A stretch of DNA of 64,000 bases from Agapanthus africanus. Its lineage: Eukaryota; Streptophyta; Magnoliopsida; Asparagales; Amaryllidaceae. The notes beneath the pieces were generated by a model. It saw only the letters and a program-made list of their open reading frames with translations, had not been told where the DNA came from and did not search any database. Every line of letters starts with the position of its first letter. Within the stretch, counting starts at the first letter, position 1. Both the position numbers and the translations under genes were made by a program. The stretch is taken from assembly GCA_030015575.1 (NCBI GenBank), contig CM057344.1, positions 598,060,410 through 598,124,409 of the forward strand, given 5' to 3'. Shown here piece by piece: positions 46,411 to 57,116 of this stretch.

Positions 46411-47319
46411 CAATTCTCTTGAGCCCAATGGAGTCGGAGAAAGTGAGTGCTTGCCTATTTAGGTTAGACAACTTAATGGAGGTATCAATGGTAATTGTCT
46501 TGGAAAAAGACACAAATCCTGCCGTCCATGTGCAGCAGTTGGCGATTTCTCCCGCACCTCTCCGCTGTTTTTCGAGTATACTGTAATAGAACAGATAATC
46601 GTTTCGATGCTGTGAAATACCATTGAAACGAACATATAATCTATTGTTGTACATGGAGAACCAAAGAAAAGGTACCGACGAAATATCCCGAAACGAATGA
46701 AAAATACAAGAGAATGCAGGTGTCTGCTTTATACATTCCTAACTTGTCCACACGGGACAAATTTATCGTTTATCATACGATCGAATATTAATTCTTGTAA
46801 AATAGACTACGCGACGGTTGTTAGAAACCGAACGATAACATCCAGTGTTTAACAATCTTCGTGTAGTTTTATATCACAATGAATACCGAATGTATGTTAA
46901 CTGATAAACAGGTGTAGAGTGTTTTTCGTCACCCCGTTGAGATAGAAATGCACATCGCTTGTCAGGTATATTACAGATTCCCCCAGTTTGGGATAGGCTG
47001 GGGTTTAATGATTGTGAGGATCTGAATCTCCAGCAGCCGCGGACTAAACTGCTCTTAATTACCCGTCGCTTTTGGAGCGAAGAAACCTCCGATTAACAAG
47101 TCAAACAGATCATGTGAACCCAATATGCAATATGTGCATGTTGTGTTTGAGAACACGTTTGAGGGTGTTTTGGGCATATCGGGAGCCTCGAAGAGTTTTT
47201 ACGGGGAGCCCGCTATCCAGATAGTAGGCTGGGGTCAAGGGGGCTAGCAGCCCCTTTGCGGCGTGCAGGACAGCGTCCCGTTGGGAAAAAAATTTCTAAC
47301 AGAAGAGGTGATGAGTGTA
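46411..47319. other. Unclassified, repeat-like DNA
   Basis: No protein frame recognised. A GC-richer section near 47170-47290 (GGGGGCTAGCAGCCCC, GCAGGACAGCGTCCCG) resembles the transcribed part of some plant LTRs, but no LTR ends or primer-binding site could be fixed. Confidence 0.35.
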
Positions 47320-47600
47320 TATATATTAAGTGCGCACCCGCCGAGACGCACACCTAGTAAGGGACGCACATGACAAGTGCGCACCTGCCAAAATGTGCAC
47401 CTACTAAGGTACACACCTAATAAGGAGGGAGAGAGAGCAGAGGGCCAAAGGGTCCCGAATGGACCAAAAAGTCCAGTAAAGTGCGCACTTAGGGAGGTGT
47501 GCATCTAGGCCGGTGCGCACTTGGCTCGATGTACACCCAACAGGGTGCGCACCTAGCCAAATAGGCACCTAGCACGAAGTGCACTTAGCACGGTGCAAGT
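47320..47600. repeat. Degenerate minisatellite with GTGCGCAC core
   Basis: About a dozen short units of roughly 18-22 bp built on GTGCGCACCTAGC and close variants, partly broken by a purine-rich stretch near 47420-47445. The core GTGCGCAC is itself palindromic. Confidence 0.65.
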
Positions 47601-48517
47601 AGGGTCGACACCCAATGAAGCAACAGTCGAAAAACATAAAGATTTTGACTTTCGAAAATTAAAATGGGCAATTTTTCCCTTTTTCGAATCCTCCTGGCAT
47701 GCGCATTTTAAAAAAAAAGAAAGGAGGGGAGAAAGAGAGACTTGCGTACTAAAGAGCAGCTCAGAACCTTAGATTTTATTTGGGGAAATCAAGATTCGTT
47801 CTTCTCTTTTTTTTTATCAAATCATCATGAGGGACATTTTATAGGCTTACATCTTTTCATTTAGCCCCATGGCTCATACAAAATTGGCATTTTGCCCATC
47901 TCATGCCTATGTGCTTATTTCTTTTTACACATGAGCCTTGGACTTTACAAATTTTAGCTTTTTGCACGTTTATTTTACATTTATTCATGAAAATTACATC
48001 AAACCTATTTATTACTTGATGATTATTCTTTTGGAATGGGTGCCGGTCTGAGTTTGGGCCCATCTGACTTAGGTTCGGGCGTGGGCCTGACTTGTGTTCG
48101 GGCGTAGGCCCAGCTTGGATTCGATAGTGTGGTCCGTTTACTTTGGCTTGAGCCTATTTATTCATGGTTTGACTTTGACTTTGACTTTTGGTCAATAAGG
48201 TATAAATTTTGACTCCAACAACGGGAACCAAGTCACGTTTTCATTTTCACATATGATTAATTATCGACGAGAATATGAAAAGTTTATATCAGCATCGAAA
48301 ATCATACACTTAGTTTAGAATTTGATTTCAATTAGTTTTACGTTTACGTTTCAAATACAAAATTTTGAAGTTATAAATTTAGGGTAATTTTTTTTAAAGA
48401 TGAGGGCTTTCGTAATAGAGTTTAAGATTATGAATTTAGGGTTGGTTTTAAGGTGGAATTTCACAAGAGTTTAATGTAAAGGAGAACGATTATGAATTAA
48501 GGTTCGACATTATTTGT
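47601..48517. other. Unclassified, nothing firmly recognised
   Basis: Mixed AT-rich DNA. TTCGGGCGTGGGCCTGACTT and TTCGGGCGTAGGCCCAGCTT near 48064-48115 form a short imperfect repeat. No gene seen. Confidence 0.3.
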
Positions 48518-48615
48518 ATGTGTGTATGTGTGTGTGTGTGCGCGCGCACTTGTGTGCGCGTGTGCTTGCTTGTGGGTGTATGTTTGCGTGTATGTGCATA
48601 CATACACACAAGCGC
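48518..48615. repeat. GT/GC microsatellite
   Basis: Runs of TGTGTGTG, GCGCGCGC and TGTGCGCGTGTG followed by ATACATACACACAAGCGCACGC, giving an imperfect inverted arrangement. Non-coding. Confidence 0.8.
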
Positions 48616-49118
48616 ACGCACCTCCTTTAAGCAACCTATTTCTTCCATTTTACAAAATTACACTCTAATACCCTTGACTATTTTTGTGTTTTCACTAACC
48701 ACTTTAAATTAAATAAATTACTATGAATTCCACTAAAATACCCTTAACTAATGTTGTTTTTCACCAAACTATCTTGAAAATTGAACTAAATGATTCATCT
48801 TAGTAAATTAACTGAATTACTATGGATTTCACTTAAATATCTTTAAATTTTCTTGTTTTTGCTAATCAATCATTAAATTTTTTAATAAAAATCTCCATTT
48901 GATTAATGTTACTTATTTACACTAAAATACACTTAACTATTGTTGTTTGCCACTAAAATGTCCTTAACTATTATTGCTTTTCACTAAATTACCTACAAAA
49001 ATTCGCTAAATTATCCTAACACATCCTTAACCCTATCCCTACGCCTAAACCCAACCCCAACCCCAACCCTTACTCAATCCCTAACCCTGACCCTAACCTA
49101 ATCCCTTTCTCTAATTCC
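48616..49118. other. AT-rich DNA with a drifting short repeat
   Basis: Several near-copies of TTCACTAAAATACCCTTAACTATTGTTG spaced 60-110 bp apart (48660-49010), then a CCCTAACC-like stretch (49020-49140). It may be the subterminal region of a transposon whose CACTA-type end is at 49904, but the other end was not found. Confidence 0.4.
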
Positions 49119-50342
49119 TAATCCAACCCAAACCCTAACTCCTCCCCAACACCAACAACATCACCACCAACATCAACAACTACGACACCAACAATAACAT
49201 CTTAAACAATAACTGTAACACCACCACCAACAATAATATCATCAACAATAACAGCAGCAGCAACATCAGTAGCAGCAACAACAAGGGAAAAAATAGGATA
49301 AGCAGGAAAAAATAAAAATTAAACAAAAAAACACCTAAAATATATCTCTTGACGACGATGACGACAAGCTTTGACAACAACGGCGATGACCTAAGATTTC
49401 AATTAGATACGACGACCACCTAGGAAAAAAATTAAAATTAAACTAAAACAATTCATAATTATCCTAATCCTGATCAATTTTACTTATCTCCGAACGACGA
49501 TGGCGAGTTTCAACGACGGCAAGTTTCGATGACGGCGATGGGAAGCTTCGATGAAGAACTCGATCGGGTCTAGGCTTTCGACGACGAGCTCAACCAGGGA
49601 GGCTTCATCTTCTAAGGGGCCGGACCTCGACTACGGAGGTGAGACGGCGCTAGCGACGGAGGAAGCGAGGGGCAGGAGAATTGTGAATGATGGGGGGAAA
49701 TAATTTTGGAGAGGGAAAATAAGTTATTGGGGGATTAATTTTGGGGGTATGGTGTTTTATGGCTCCAGGGTTCTGGGCCCGTTTTATTTTTGGTTTTGTT
49801 ACGGATATAAGCGTGAACATATCTTTTAAATCCGTGACGCAAAATATGTTACGATAGTAACCGCGCCCACTTCCCTTTTGATATTAGCCATATATGCGGT
49901 AGTGATGTCTGGTTTTTCTTTTTTGCCAAAACACATGTATAGTTGATAATGTACTTTTTAAATCAATATTACATGGAGAAAGCTTGGATATTGGTGTATC
50001 TCATAAGTTCAAATTTCCATGTTGATAAGATTTTGCTTCTACAAAATAATTAATGCTTCGATAAAGCAATAAACAAATTCGCTCTCGATTTTCTCCACTT
50101 TATCTTCAGTGCTTTTAATCCAGTATAAAGGATAGGGTTTTCAGTCTTGATATAGTTTTTATAAATAATGCAGAGTATAACATGACAGCCAGAAAATTTC
50201 CTAGATTGTCAGCAAGAAAGTTAAACATCCGTCGAATTCTTGGCCATTTGCCACTGTCTAAATTGATGTTCATGTACTAATCTATAGATACACCAATTTT
50301 CATAACATTTTTCTGCTCTTTAGCTACTCATTCATGGTTGTA
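49119..50342. repeat. Direct duplication, unit 1 (~1.2 kb)
   Basis: Aligns with unit 2 (50343-53990, minus element D) from CAACCCAAACCCTAACTC through AACACCAACA trinucleotide runs, GACGACGAGCTTCGACG-like words, GAATGATGGGGGGAAA and TTACGGATATAA to CACCAATTTTCATAACATTT. Similarity is about 85-90% by eye. It lacks the D insertion and so shows the empty site. Confidence 0.8.
49790..49904 (-). mobile_element. CACTA-type DNA transposon terminus
   Basis: Read on the minus strand the end is CACTACCGCATATATGG, followed by subterminal GTTACTATCGTAACATATTTTGCGTCACGGATTTAAAAG, shown here in parts: GTTACTATCGTAAC, TGCGTCACGG and ATTTAAAAGA. CACTA-starting inverted ends with GC-containing subterminal motifs are the mark of the En/Spm (CACTA) superfamily. 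ATG at 49905-49907 could be one side of the usual 3-bp target duplication. The opposite end and a transposase were not found. Confidence 0.5.
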
Positions 50343-50613
50343 CAACATCCTAACCCAACCAAAACCCTAACTCTCCCCTAACACACCAACATCAACAACT
50401 TCGACACCACCAACTACAACAACACCATCAACAATAACTGCAATAACTACAACAACACCATCAACAATAATATCATCAACAACATCAGCAGCAGCAATAG
50501 CTGGGGAAAAATTGGGTAAGCCGGAAAAAAAATTAAACCAAAAAACTCCTAAAATTTACCTTTTGATGACGATGACAATAAGTTTCAACTATGACGGCGA
50601 CTACCTAGGACTT

Positions 50614-51165
50614 TGATGATGCCCATAAGTGGGAATTCCTCAGATCGCGACACGTGGCAGATAGTGTGTCGTCCGCGTAAAGTCCACTAGGCTCCTGGGG
50701 GTTGCGGAGGTAGAATCAGTATGGAACATTGGTGATTTTCCTCGGATGGTCTCCGAGCTTACACCCCCACTTTTTGTCTTAGAGCAATCCAGCAGCCGAA
50801 CCTTCACCTTCTTTTGCTCGTCTCCGAGCTATTGCAGGCTTGAGCTTCCTCGACCTCCCGGCTCGTCTTCGAGCCATCGGACAAGCCAAGTTTCCTCGGC
50901 TTCTCCGATCAACCGAGTGTATGGAGCCCAAGCGCATCCACAACGGCTCCGCGTATCTCTCCAAGACGAGATATCTGCCATCCCACGTTCTGTGTCTCAC
51001 GCTGGCACGTCCCCCAATTAATGGGCGTATCCCTCCATTAATGCAGGGATAACGCAGGGGCATAACTGACGGCTAGAATCTCGCGCCGACTCGCTCAACG
51101 CGGCCACTATATAAACCTCTCTCCCAGACGGCTCAGGTAACTCGAACCGATTCCAATACGCCGCT
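50614..51165 (+). repeat. Left LTR of element D, partial, plus direction
   Basis: Begins TGATGATGCCCATAAG, with a TATA box TATATAA at 51108-51114, and stops at CCAATACGCCGCT about 50 bases after the TATA box. The rest of the LTR is missing and antisense gag follows. Confidence 0.8.
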
Positions 51166-52303
51166 CATGACAGTGAATAAGTAGTCGACTGTCTTCTTTT
51201 GTCATCGGTTACCGACGAAATGGCTGAGGAATTCGGTAGCCAGCTCCTCAAAGGTAAAGATAGAGCGCGGTGTAAGTCCCCGAAACCAGTCCCGGACAGC
51301 TCGGATCAAGGTGGAGGGAAAATCTCGGCATTGAGCTACGTCCGAGTTATCCTGGAAGCTCATGCCCGCCGTAATGCGTCTAGGTGGTCCTTCAGGTCGG
51401 ATTTCCCATTGAAAATGACCACTTTTGGCGGCTTGTTCCTGGACGAGACGTGCTCGGCCAACAGCTTTTCTGTAAAGGGCTTTGTCAGTGAGTCGGCAGA
51501 GTACCTGGCCCCTTCGCCAGACGTATGGCCATCCTGCCGTATGCCTTTGATTTTCTTTTCGAGGGTCTCAGGTCGGTGGTGATACCCTGAGGGTTCTGCA
51601 CAGTCGGAGTGGTGGCTACTCCTGCTCCAGGTCTGCGCTATAGTGCGGCTCCGATTCTGCTCGGGGTTTGCGCTATGGTGCGGCTCCGATTCCGCTCTAT
51701 CAAATTTCTTAGATTCTCGGGCGAGGCCATCATTAAGTAGTCCCGGCGTTTGCTGTTCGTGCAGACCCAGCGAGCGTGGGGGCGTCGGTCATGCCTGGAA
51801 GCAGGCGAGTTTACCGAAACCTCCTCAGAGGGAGAGAACGCGCGGCGGGCATCGGAGCGATGGCCCAGTCTCCCCGGGATCGGGGCGTGGAGCCGTCCGG
51901 CGTCCAGCGGGTCATGGAATCAATCACCGCATATGGGTCACGGTGGCCGGAGTCGGCATGCCGGCACTCGGTGACGCTGGGATGAGCACGAGTGAGATTG
52001 AGGGCTTGAGCATGCCCATCCGTCCTTCTGCAGACGTCATTATCCTCGGGAGGGGGAACTGTAGTCTAGTGGATAGGGCCCGCCGCTCGAACGCGGACAA
52101 GAGCATCCACCAGCGATGTGAGCCTGTCTATTCGAGCGGATAATGCATTGATCACGTTAGGAAGGGGAGACAAGCTGCTCCCATCTCCGTTTTGGCGGCT
52201 CGTATTCGGATCGTCGCGATTGTCGCTCGCCATCGGGTCGAGGGCGGAAGATCAATTTTAAGGGTGGAGAAGCTTCTGAAGCGTTCCCACAAACGGCGCC
52301 AAC
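51166..52303 (-). pseudogene. gag remnant of element D
   Basis: On the minus strand the primer-binding site (about 52283-52302) is followed by decayed gag. GMSFQD, RDWFRGL, EELATEFLSHFVGNR-like wording is present near 51350-51190 and matches the gag core of element C. It is broken. Plus-strand frames here are shadows. Confidence 0.7.
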
Positions 52304-53051
52304 TGATGTAGGCTGTGATCTCCTTCAGATGTTGTCCTCCGTCGATCCTGTGATGGCGGTCTTTGACGGCTGAGATTTGTTTTGGAAGTTGTCAAGTGTG
52401 GATCTCAATGGGTTGGTGTTCGATGCCGAGCTACCTACAAAAGAAGTCCCGGGGTGAGTGACCATCGTAGGACCCTCCGACAATCAAGTTAGTGCCGAGA
52501 TATAAGTGCAGAGCAGCGGCGTATTGGAATCAGTTCGAGTTACCTGAGTCGTCTGGGAGAGGGGTTTATATAGTGATCGCGTGGAGTGAGCCGGTGCGAG
52601 ATTCTCGCCGACAGTTATGCCCCTGCGTTATCCCGCATTAATGTCGGGATACGCCCATTAATGGAGGGACGCGCCAACGTGGGACGGCAGATATTTAGCC
52701 TTGGCGATATACGCGGAGCCGTTGCGGGGGCGCTTGAGCTCCACACTCTCGGTTGATCGGAGAAGCCGAGGAAGCTCGGCCTGTCCGATGGCGCGGAGAC
52801 GGGCTGGGAGGCCGAGGAAGCTCAGGCCTGCAATAGCTCGAAGACGAGCAAAAGAGGGTGAAAGTTCGGCTGCTGGATTGCTCTAGGGTAAGAAGTGGGG
52901 TTGTAAGCTCGGAGACCATCCGAGGAAAATCACCAATGCTCCATACTGATTCTACCTCCGCAGCCCCCAGCTGCCTAGTGGGCTTTATGCAGATGACACG
53001 CCATCTGCCACGTGTCGCGATCTGAGAAATTCCTACTTATGAGCATCATCA
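52304..53051 (-). repeat. Right LTR of element D, complete, minus direction
   Basis: 748 bp. On the minus strand it runs from TGATGATGCTCATAAG to the end CCTACATCA. A TATA box CACTATATAAACC lies near 52565-52578 (minus). Confidence 0.85.
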
Positions 53052-53990
53052 GGCTTCGATCAGATGACTACCACCTAGGACAAAAATTAAAATTAAAATT
53101 AAACCAAAACAATTCAAAATTACCCTAATCCTAATCAATCTTACTTACCTCTAGACAACGACGACGAGCTTCGACGATGGCAAGTTTCGACGACGGCAAT
53201 GACGAGCTTCGACGACGAATTCGAATGGGATAGGCTTTTGACGACGAGCTCGACCACGGAAGCTTTGTCTTCTAAGGGACCGGGCCTCGACTACGGAGGT
53301 AAGGCGGCACCGACAACGGAGGAAGCGAGGAGCGGGAGAATTGGGAATGATGGGGGGAAACAATTTTGGAGAGGGCAAATAAGTGATTGGGGGGTTAATT
53401 TCGGGGGTATGGCGTTTTATGACTCCAGGGCTCTGGGGTCCGTTTTATTTTTGGTTTAGTTACGGATATAAACGTGAACATATCTTTTAAATCCGTGATG
53501 CAAAATATGTCACGGTGGTAACCGTGCCCACTTCCCCGTTGATATTAACCATATATGTTTTTCTTTTTTTCCAAAACACATGTATAGTTGATAATGTATT
53601 TTTTAAATAAATATTACATGGAGATAGCTTAGATACTTGTGTATCTTTTAATTTCAAATTTCCATCCTGTTAAGATTTTGCTTCTGCGAGATAATTAATG
53701 CTTCGATAAAGCAATAAACAAATTCTCTGTCGATTTTCTCTGCTTTATCTTCACTGCTTTTAATCCAAAATAAAGGATAGGGTTTTCAGTCTTAATATAG
53801 TAATTATAAAAAAGGCAAAGTATAAAACGGCACCCAGAAAATTTCCTAGATTGTCGGCAAAAAGGTTAAACATCCGTCGAATTCTTGGTCATTTGGAACC
53901 GTCAATATTGATCTTCATGTGCTAATCTATAGACACACCAATTTTCATAACATTTTTCTACTTTTTACCTACTCATTCATTGTTGTAGGT

Positions 53991-55310
53991 ACAATGTTCA
54001 ATTGCCAACAACATCTAATTTTGCAACCATCCAATGCAAAGCGCAAACGACATCTACATCATATGAAAATTTATCAACAAATATTTAATTTAAAGACACA
54101 GAAATCAAATGACCAGCACCCCATCATGCAAAAAAAGACCAACACTTGCGGTTGAATATTTGAACGGCGTCTTTTCCAAAAACGTCATTTTATATGCTGT
54201 TTTCTCTAACCGTCATCATAAATGAGTAGGACCACATTCCTGTCACTGTCCATTTCATTGAAAATTACACCCCATACTTTTCCACCAATACAATTTTTCC
54301 TTTGATTTAGGACCCCTAGCTAGATGCCTCTTCTAGAAGGTGGTAGCTAGTGTTGGAAATTATTCGAAACAAAAATAAATAAATAAATTAGGGTGGAGCA
54401 TTATGTCATCCGAGTTTTGCATGATTATTGACCAAAGCAATAATTAATATAGATTTAATATTTAATTAGCAACCAAGCCATGATTCTCACTATGTGTCAA
54501 AATAATTAGAACCTACATAATATTTTATCCTAACACTCATATTTTTTTAATTAACTTTGGTCCCAATTATCTCCTGGATGATAAGAAGAAAAGAAAAGAA
54601 ACATGTGTTTGTGATTTTTGTTGATCAATGAACCCCCTTGATAATTACAAGCAAATAAACAATAGATAGATGGTGTAAGCTATATATGTGTACAGCTGGA
54701 ACATTAAACGTTATATATATGTGTTGTGCAATTATAAGTTTAAGCATTATTTTTTGAACGGGCTGTCTTTAGCGAATACCACGCTTATGCTTTGTAATTT
54801 TCAATGGAGAGAGAGAGATGATGAGCACATATAAGAAATGAAATGGTTACACATAAATTACCGCTTAGAATATTTTTGTATTTAAAGCTTACATTTCATA
54901 TTTTTTTCATTGTTATATACCCCACAACATAAAACATAAGGCTTCAAATTATACAACAAAGATTACAAAAAATGTTGCCATCATTTAGTATGGATGACTG
55001 ATTGTTGGTGTAATTTAGGACCAGTTTTTTGTACTACGATACAGTGGAATGGAAAAGGCTTGCATTTCATATAAAATGAAAAATCCAAATTTATTCAATA
55101 GAATGGGTGTACCGCAAGAGCTTGATATCACTCATTAATCATACCAACAAAAAATAAACATTAGCAATTTTTTGTGTGCCCTAGACTTCGATCTCTTATT
55201 TACAAAATTTATTATTTTAAGAAGCTCAATATAAAACTATCTTAGCAAAAGAGTGACAGAATGGTATATATTTATTAAACGAGGATAATAGAGGAAATGT
55301 GTCATATAAG
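53991..55310. other. Intergenic AT-rich DNA upstream of the NAC gene
   Basis: No gene, RNA or element end recognised. Weak matches between 54720 and 55100 to generic plant repeats could not be defined. Confidence 0.4.
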
Positions 55311-55650
55311 AGAATTTCCTTCCATGCTGTTGAAAAAATACACCCTTCATGAATTTTTTTGACGATCAGCATCCATCATCATCATATTTATCATCTAAGA
55401 TGTAGATACACTAAATTTTCATGTGATTCCATAGCTTTTTCACCGTTGATTTAGTAGTTGCAAAATTAACAGTTTACCGACAATAAAACTTTATACATTG
55501 TTAATTCAACAGTGAAAAAGTGTGGTGAAATCACATGAAATTTGGTGTATCCACATCTTAAATGATAAAGACGATGCTGAAGGGTGCCGATCATCGAAAA
55601 AAATATTGGAGGGTGTAGTTTTTTGACGCCGCCGGACGAGAAAGCCTCCT
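55311..55650. mobile_element. Fold-back/MITE-like element upstream of the NAC gene
   Basis: Long inverted repeat. The left arm (AGAATTTCCTTCCATGCTG, TTGAAAAAATACACCCT) pairs with the right arm ending near 55650. Inner arms include TACACTAAATTTTCATGTGA and TCACATGAAATTTGGTGTA. A second, diverged copy lies at 60322-60716. Target duplications are not clear. Confidence 0.65.
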
Positions 55651-56659
55651 ACGCCCTTTTTCCTTCATTGTTCTCTTATTAAATTGATGTGTATGTATTT
55701 TCTTAAATTTTAAACGATCTTTCAATAACCTTGTGAACATTTTGAAAGAGGGGAGGGTACCATTTAAAAATTTAAATAGGGATAGCCATGGATGTTGTAA
55801 TTTAAAGATAAAGCTTCTTTTTCCTTTTATAAAACTGTCTCACAAAATTAGATGTCATGGATATCTATACAAAAAGAGTAAATCCATTAGGATCCCCAAA
55901 TAATTTGCATAATAACAGTAGAGTTAATTAATGAAAGGCCCTTGAAAGCACTCTCAATTTATTAAATTACCCGTAAACCAAAAAATATTGCGTCACATCG
56001 ATCAATAATATAATGCTGCAAGAAATATTGGATCGGAACAAATAAGCTATTCGGAGCAACACTTCTCAAATGATATACTCAAAGATTCTCAATCTTAGGC
56101 GAAACAAGAAATTTTTATGGTTTTAGGTTTTCAGACAGGCATGCAATCATGATGATTCTCTTAAAAACAAGGCCAAATTTCATGGGTATTAATGATGGAC
56201 TTTCATCGATTATTCTTGTTTGTTTAGTTATATTTCCATTATTATAAAAGATCTCAGATCATTTCTTTAAGCAAAAATTATGGTTATTTCTTAACCAAAA
56301 TTAACCACAATTTTTTTTGTTCTCGTTATGTATTATTATTAATAAATAAATAAATAATTTCTTCATTTCTAAAATTCATCATTATCATAGGATCATTGAA
56401 TCCAACCTCAAAGATATATGAATGCAGGACAAAAGAGCGGGCAGCTATCCACCAATCCATCATCATCTTATCCACCAATCTCCATTAATTTGCTAATTAT
56501 TCTTCTTATTATATATGTTAAAATACCTCCATGTTTGAATTTTTAATTTTTTTTTCCTTATTTAATCAACACCTAACCCCTAAACACTTTCTTCATGCTT
56601 ATCCTCCTTTTCTTAATGACCTCACCAATCCCTGACGACGCTCCCTCAATCTCCCGCCT
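55651..56659. other. AT-rich distal promoter region
   Basis: Intergenic, with no gene seen. Composition shifts sharply from AT-rich to GC-rich near 56630, at the start of the putative NAC promoter. Confidence 0.4.
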
Positions 56660-57116
56660 TATCCTCGCCACGTGTCCTCCTTCTATTCGCCAGCCGTCTC
56701 CACCGTGGGCCCCGGTTCACTTCAGCGCCGCAAAAACCGACGCCCCGTGGCACGCGCCTACAGTACACACTTTCCCCTGCGCACCCACACGTTCACCTAC
56801 AGTATGAGCTGTGGGTCCCTCGTTGGGTGTGATGCAGCAGCCGAAAGGAGGCGGGCCCCGCGCAGGAGCCAGTCCAGAAAAGATGACGCAAGCAGTGAGC
56901 GAACCCGGAGGATGGGAGGCACGTGGTCAACTTGCCATGCACACGTGCGCGTCGCGCCAGCCACAGGTTTTGTCGTGACGTGCCTCGCTCGCTCGCTCGC
57001 TCGCTCGCTCCATAAATGGGGAGCTGCTCTCTGTTCCAAAGTTTTCAAGCTTCACATTCGCTCTAGTCTAGTCTAGAGAGAACCTAGAGAGAGAAACTAG
57101 AGAGATCAGAGAGAGA
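56660..57116 (+). promoter_or_regulatory. NAC gene promoter and 5' UTR with G-box/ABRE cluster
   Basis: Seen: CACGTG at 56669-56674, 56920-56925 and 56942-56947, plus TGACGTG at 56976-56982. GGTCAA (a W-box on the minus strand) overlaps the second G-box at 56925-56930. A CTCG microsatellite (56984-57010) touches a TATA-like CATAAATGG (57011-57019). The likely start is near 57040, with a GA-rich 5' UTR. Known: ABRE/G-boxes bind ABA-responsive bZIP factors and W-boxes bind WRKY factors, and ATAF-group NAC genes are typically induced by drought, ABA and wounding. The regulation is inferred. Confidence 0.6.

Larger units (their letters stand above)
50614..53051 (-). mobile_element. Element D: Ty3/gypsy (Tat type) with inverted LTRs
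   Basis: Seen: a complete minus-strand LTR on the right (52304-53051), then on the minus strand a primer-binding site TTGGCGCCGTTTGTGGGAACG and gag sequence down to about 51170. A second LTR copy follows on the left (50614-51165) in the opposite direction. Both outer ends are LTR starts (TGATGATG). The flanks GACTT (50609-50613) and GGCTT (53052-53056) look like a target duplication with one change, so the rearranged form was probably inserted as such. It is incomplete (gag part only) and broken. It is a relative of C and H. Confidence 0.8.
50343..53990. repeat. Direct duplication, unit 2, split by element D
   Basis: Second unit, made of 50343-50613 and 53052-53990 around element D. It ends in the same ...CTACTCATTCAT(T/G)GTTGTA as unit 1. 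It lacks about 16 bp that in unit 1 include the terminal CGGTAGTG of the CACTA end. Confidence 0.8.

Noticed and set aside
46900-47300. Considered as a pararetrovirus or LTR leader
   Set aside because: No reverse transcriptase, primer site or LTR ends nearby. Left as unclassified.
47320-47600. Short regular repeats considered as a CRISPR-like array
   Set aside because: Units and spacers are not distinct, repeats are degenerate, and the DNA is plant nuclear.
49020-49140. CCCTAA-like stretch resembling telomere repeat
   Set aside because: The units are irregular (CCCTAACCC mixed with CCAACCC, ACCCAAAC) and grade into other AC-rich repeats. There is no true heptamer array.
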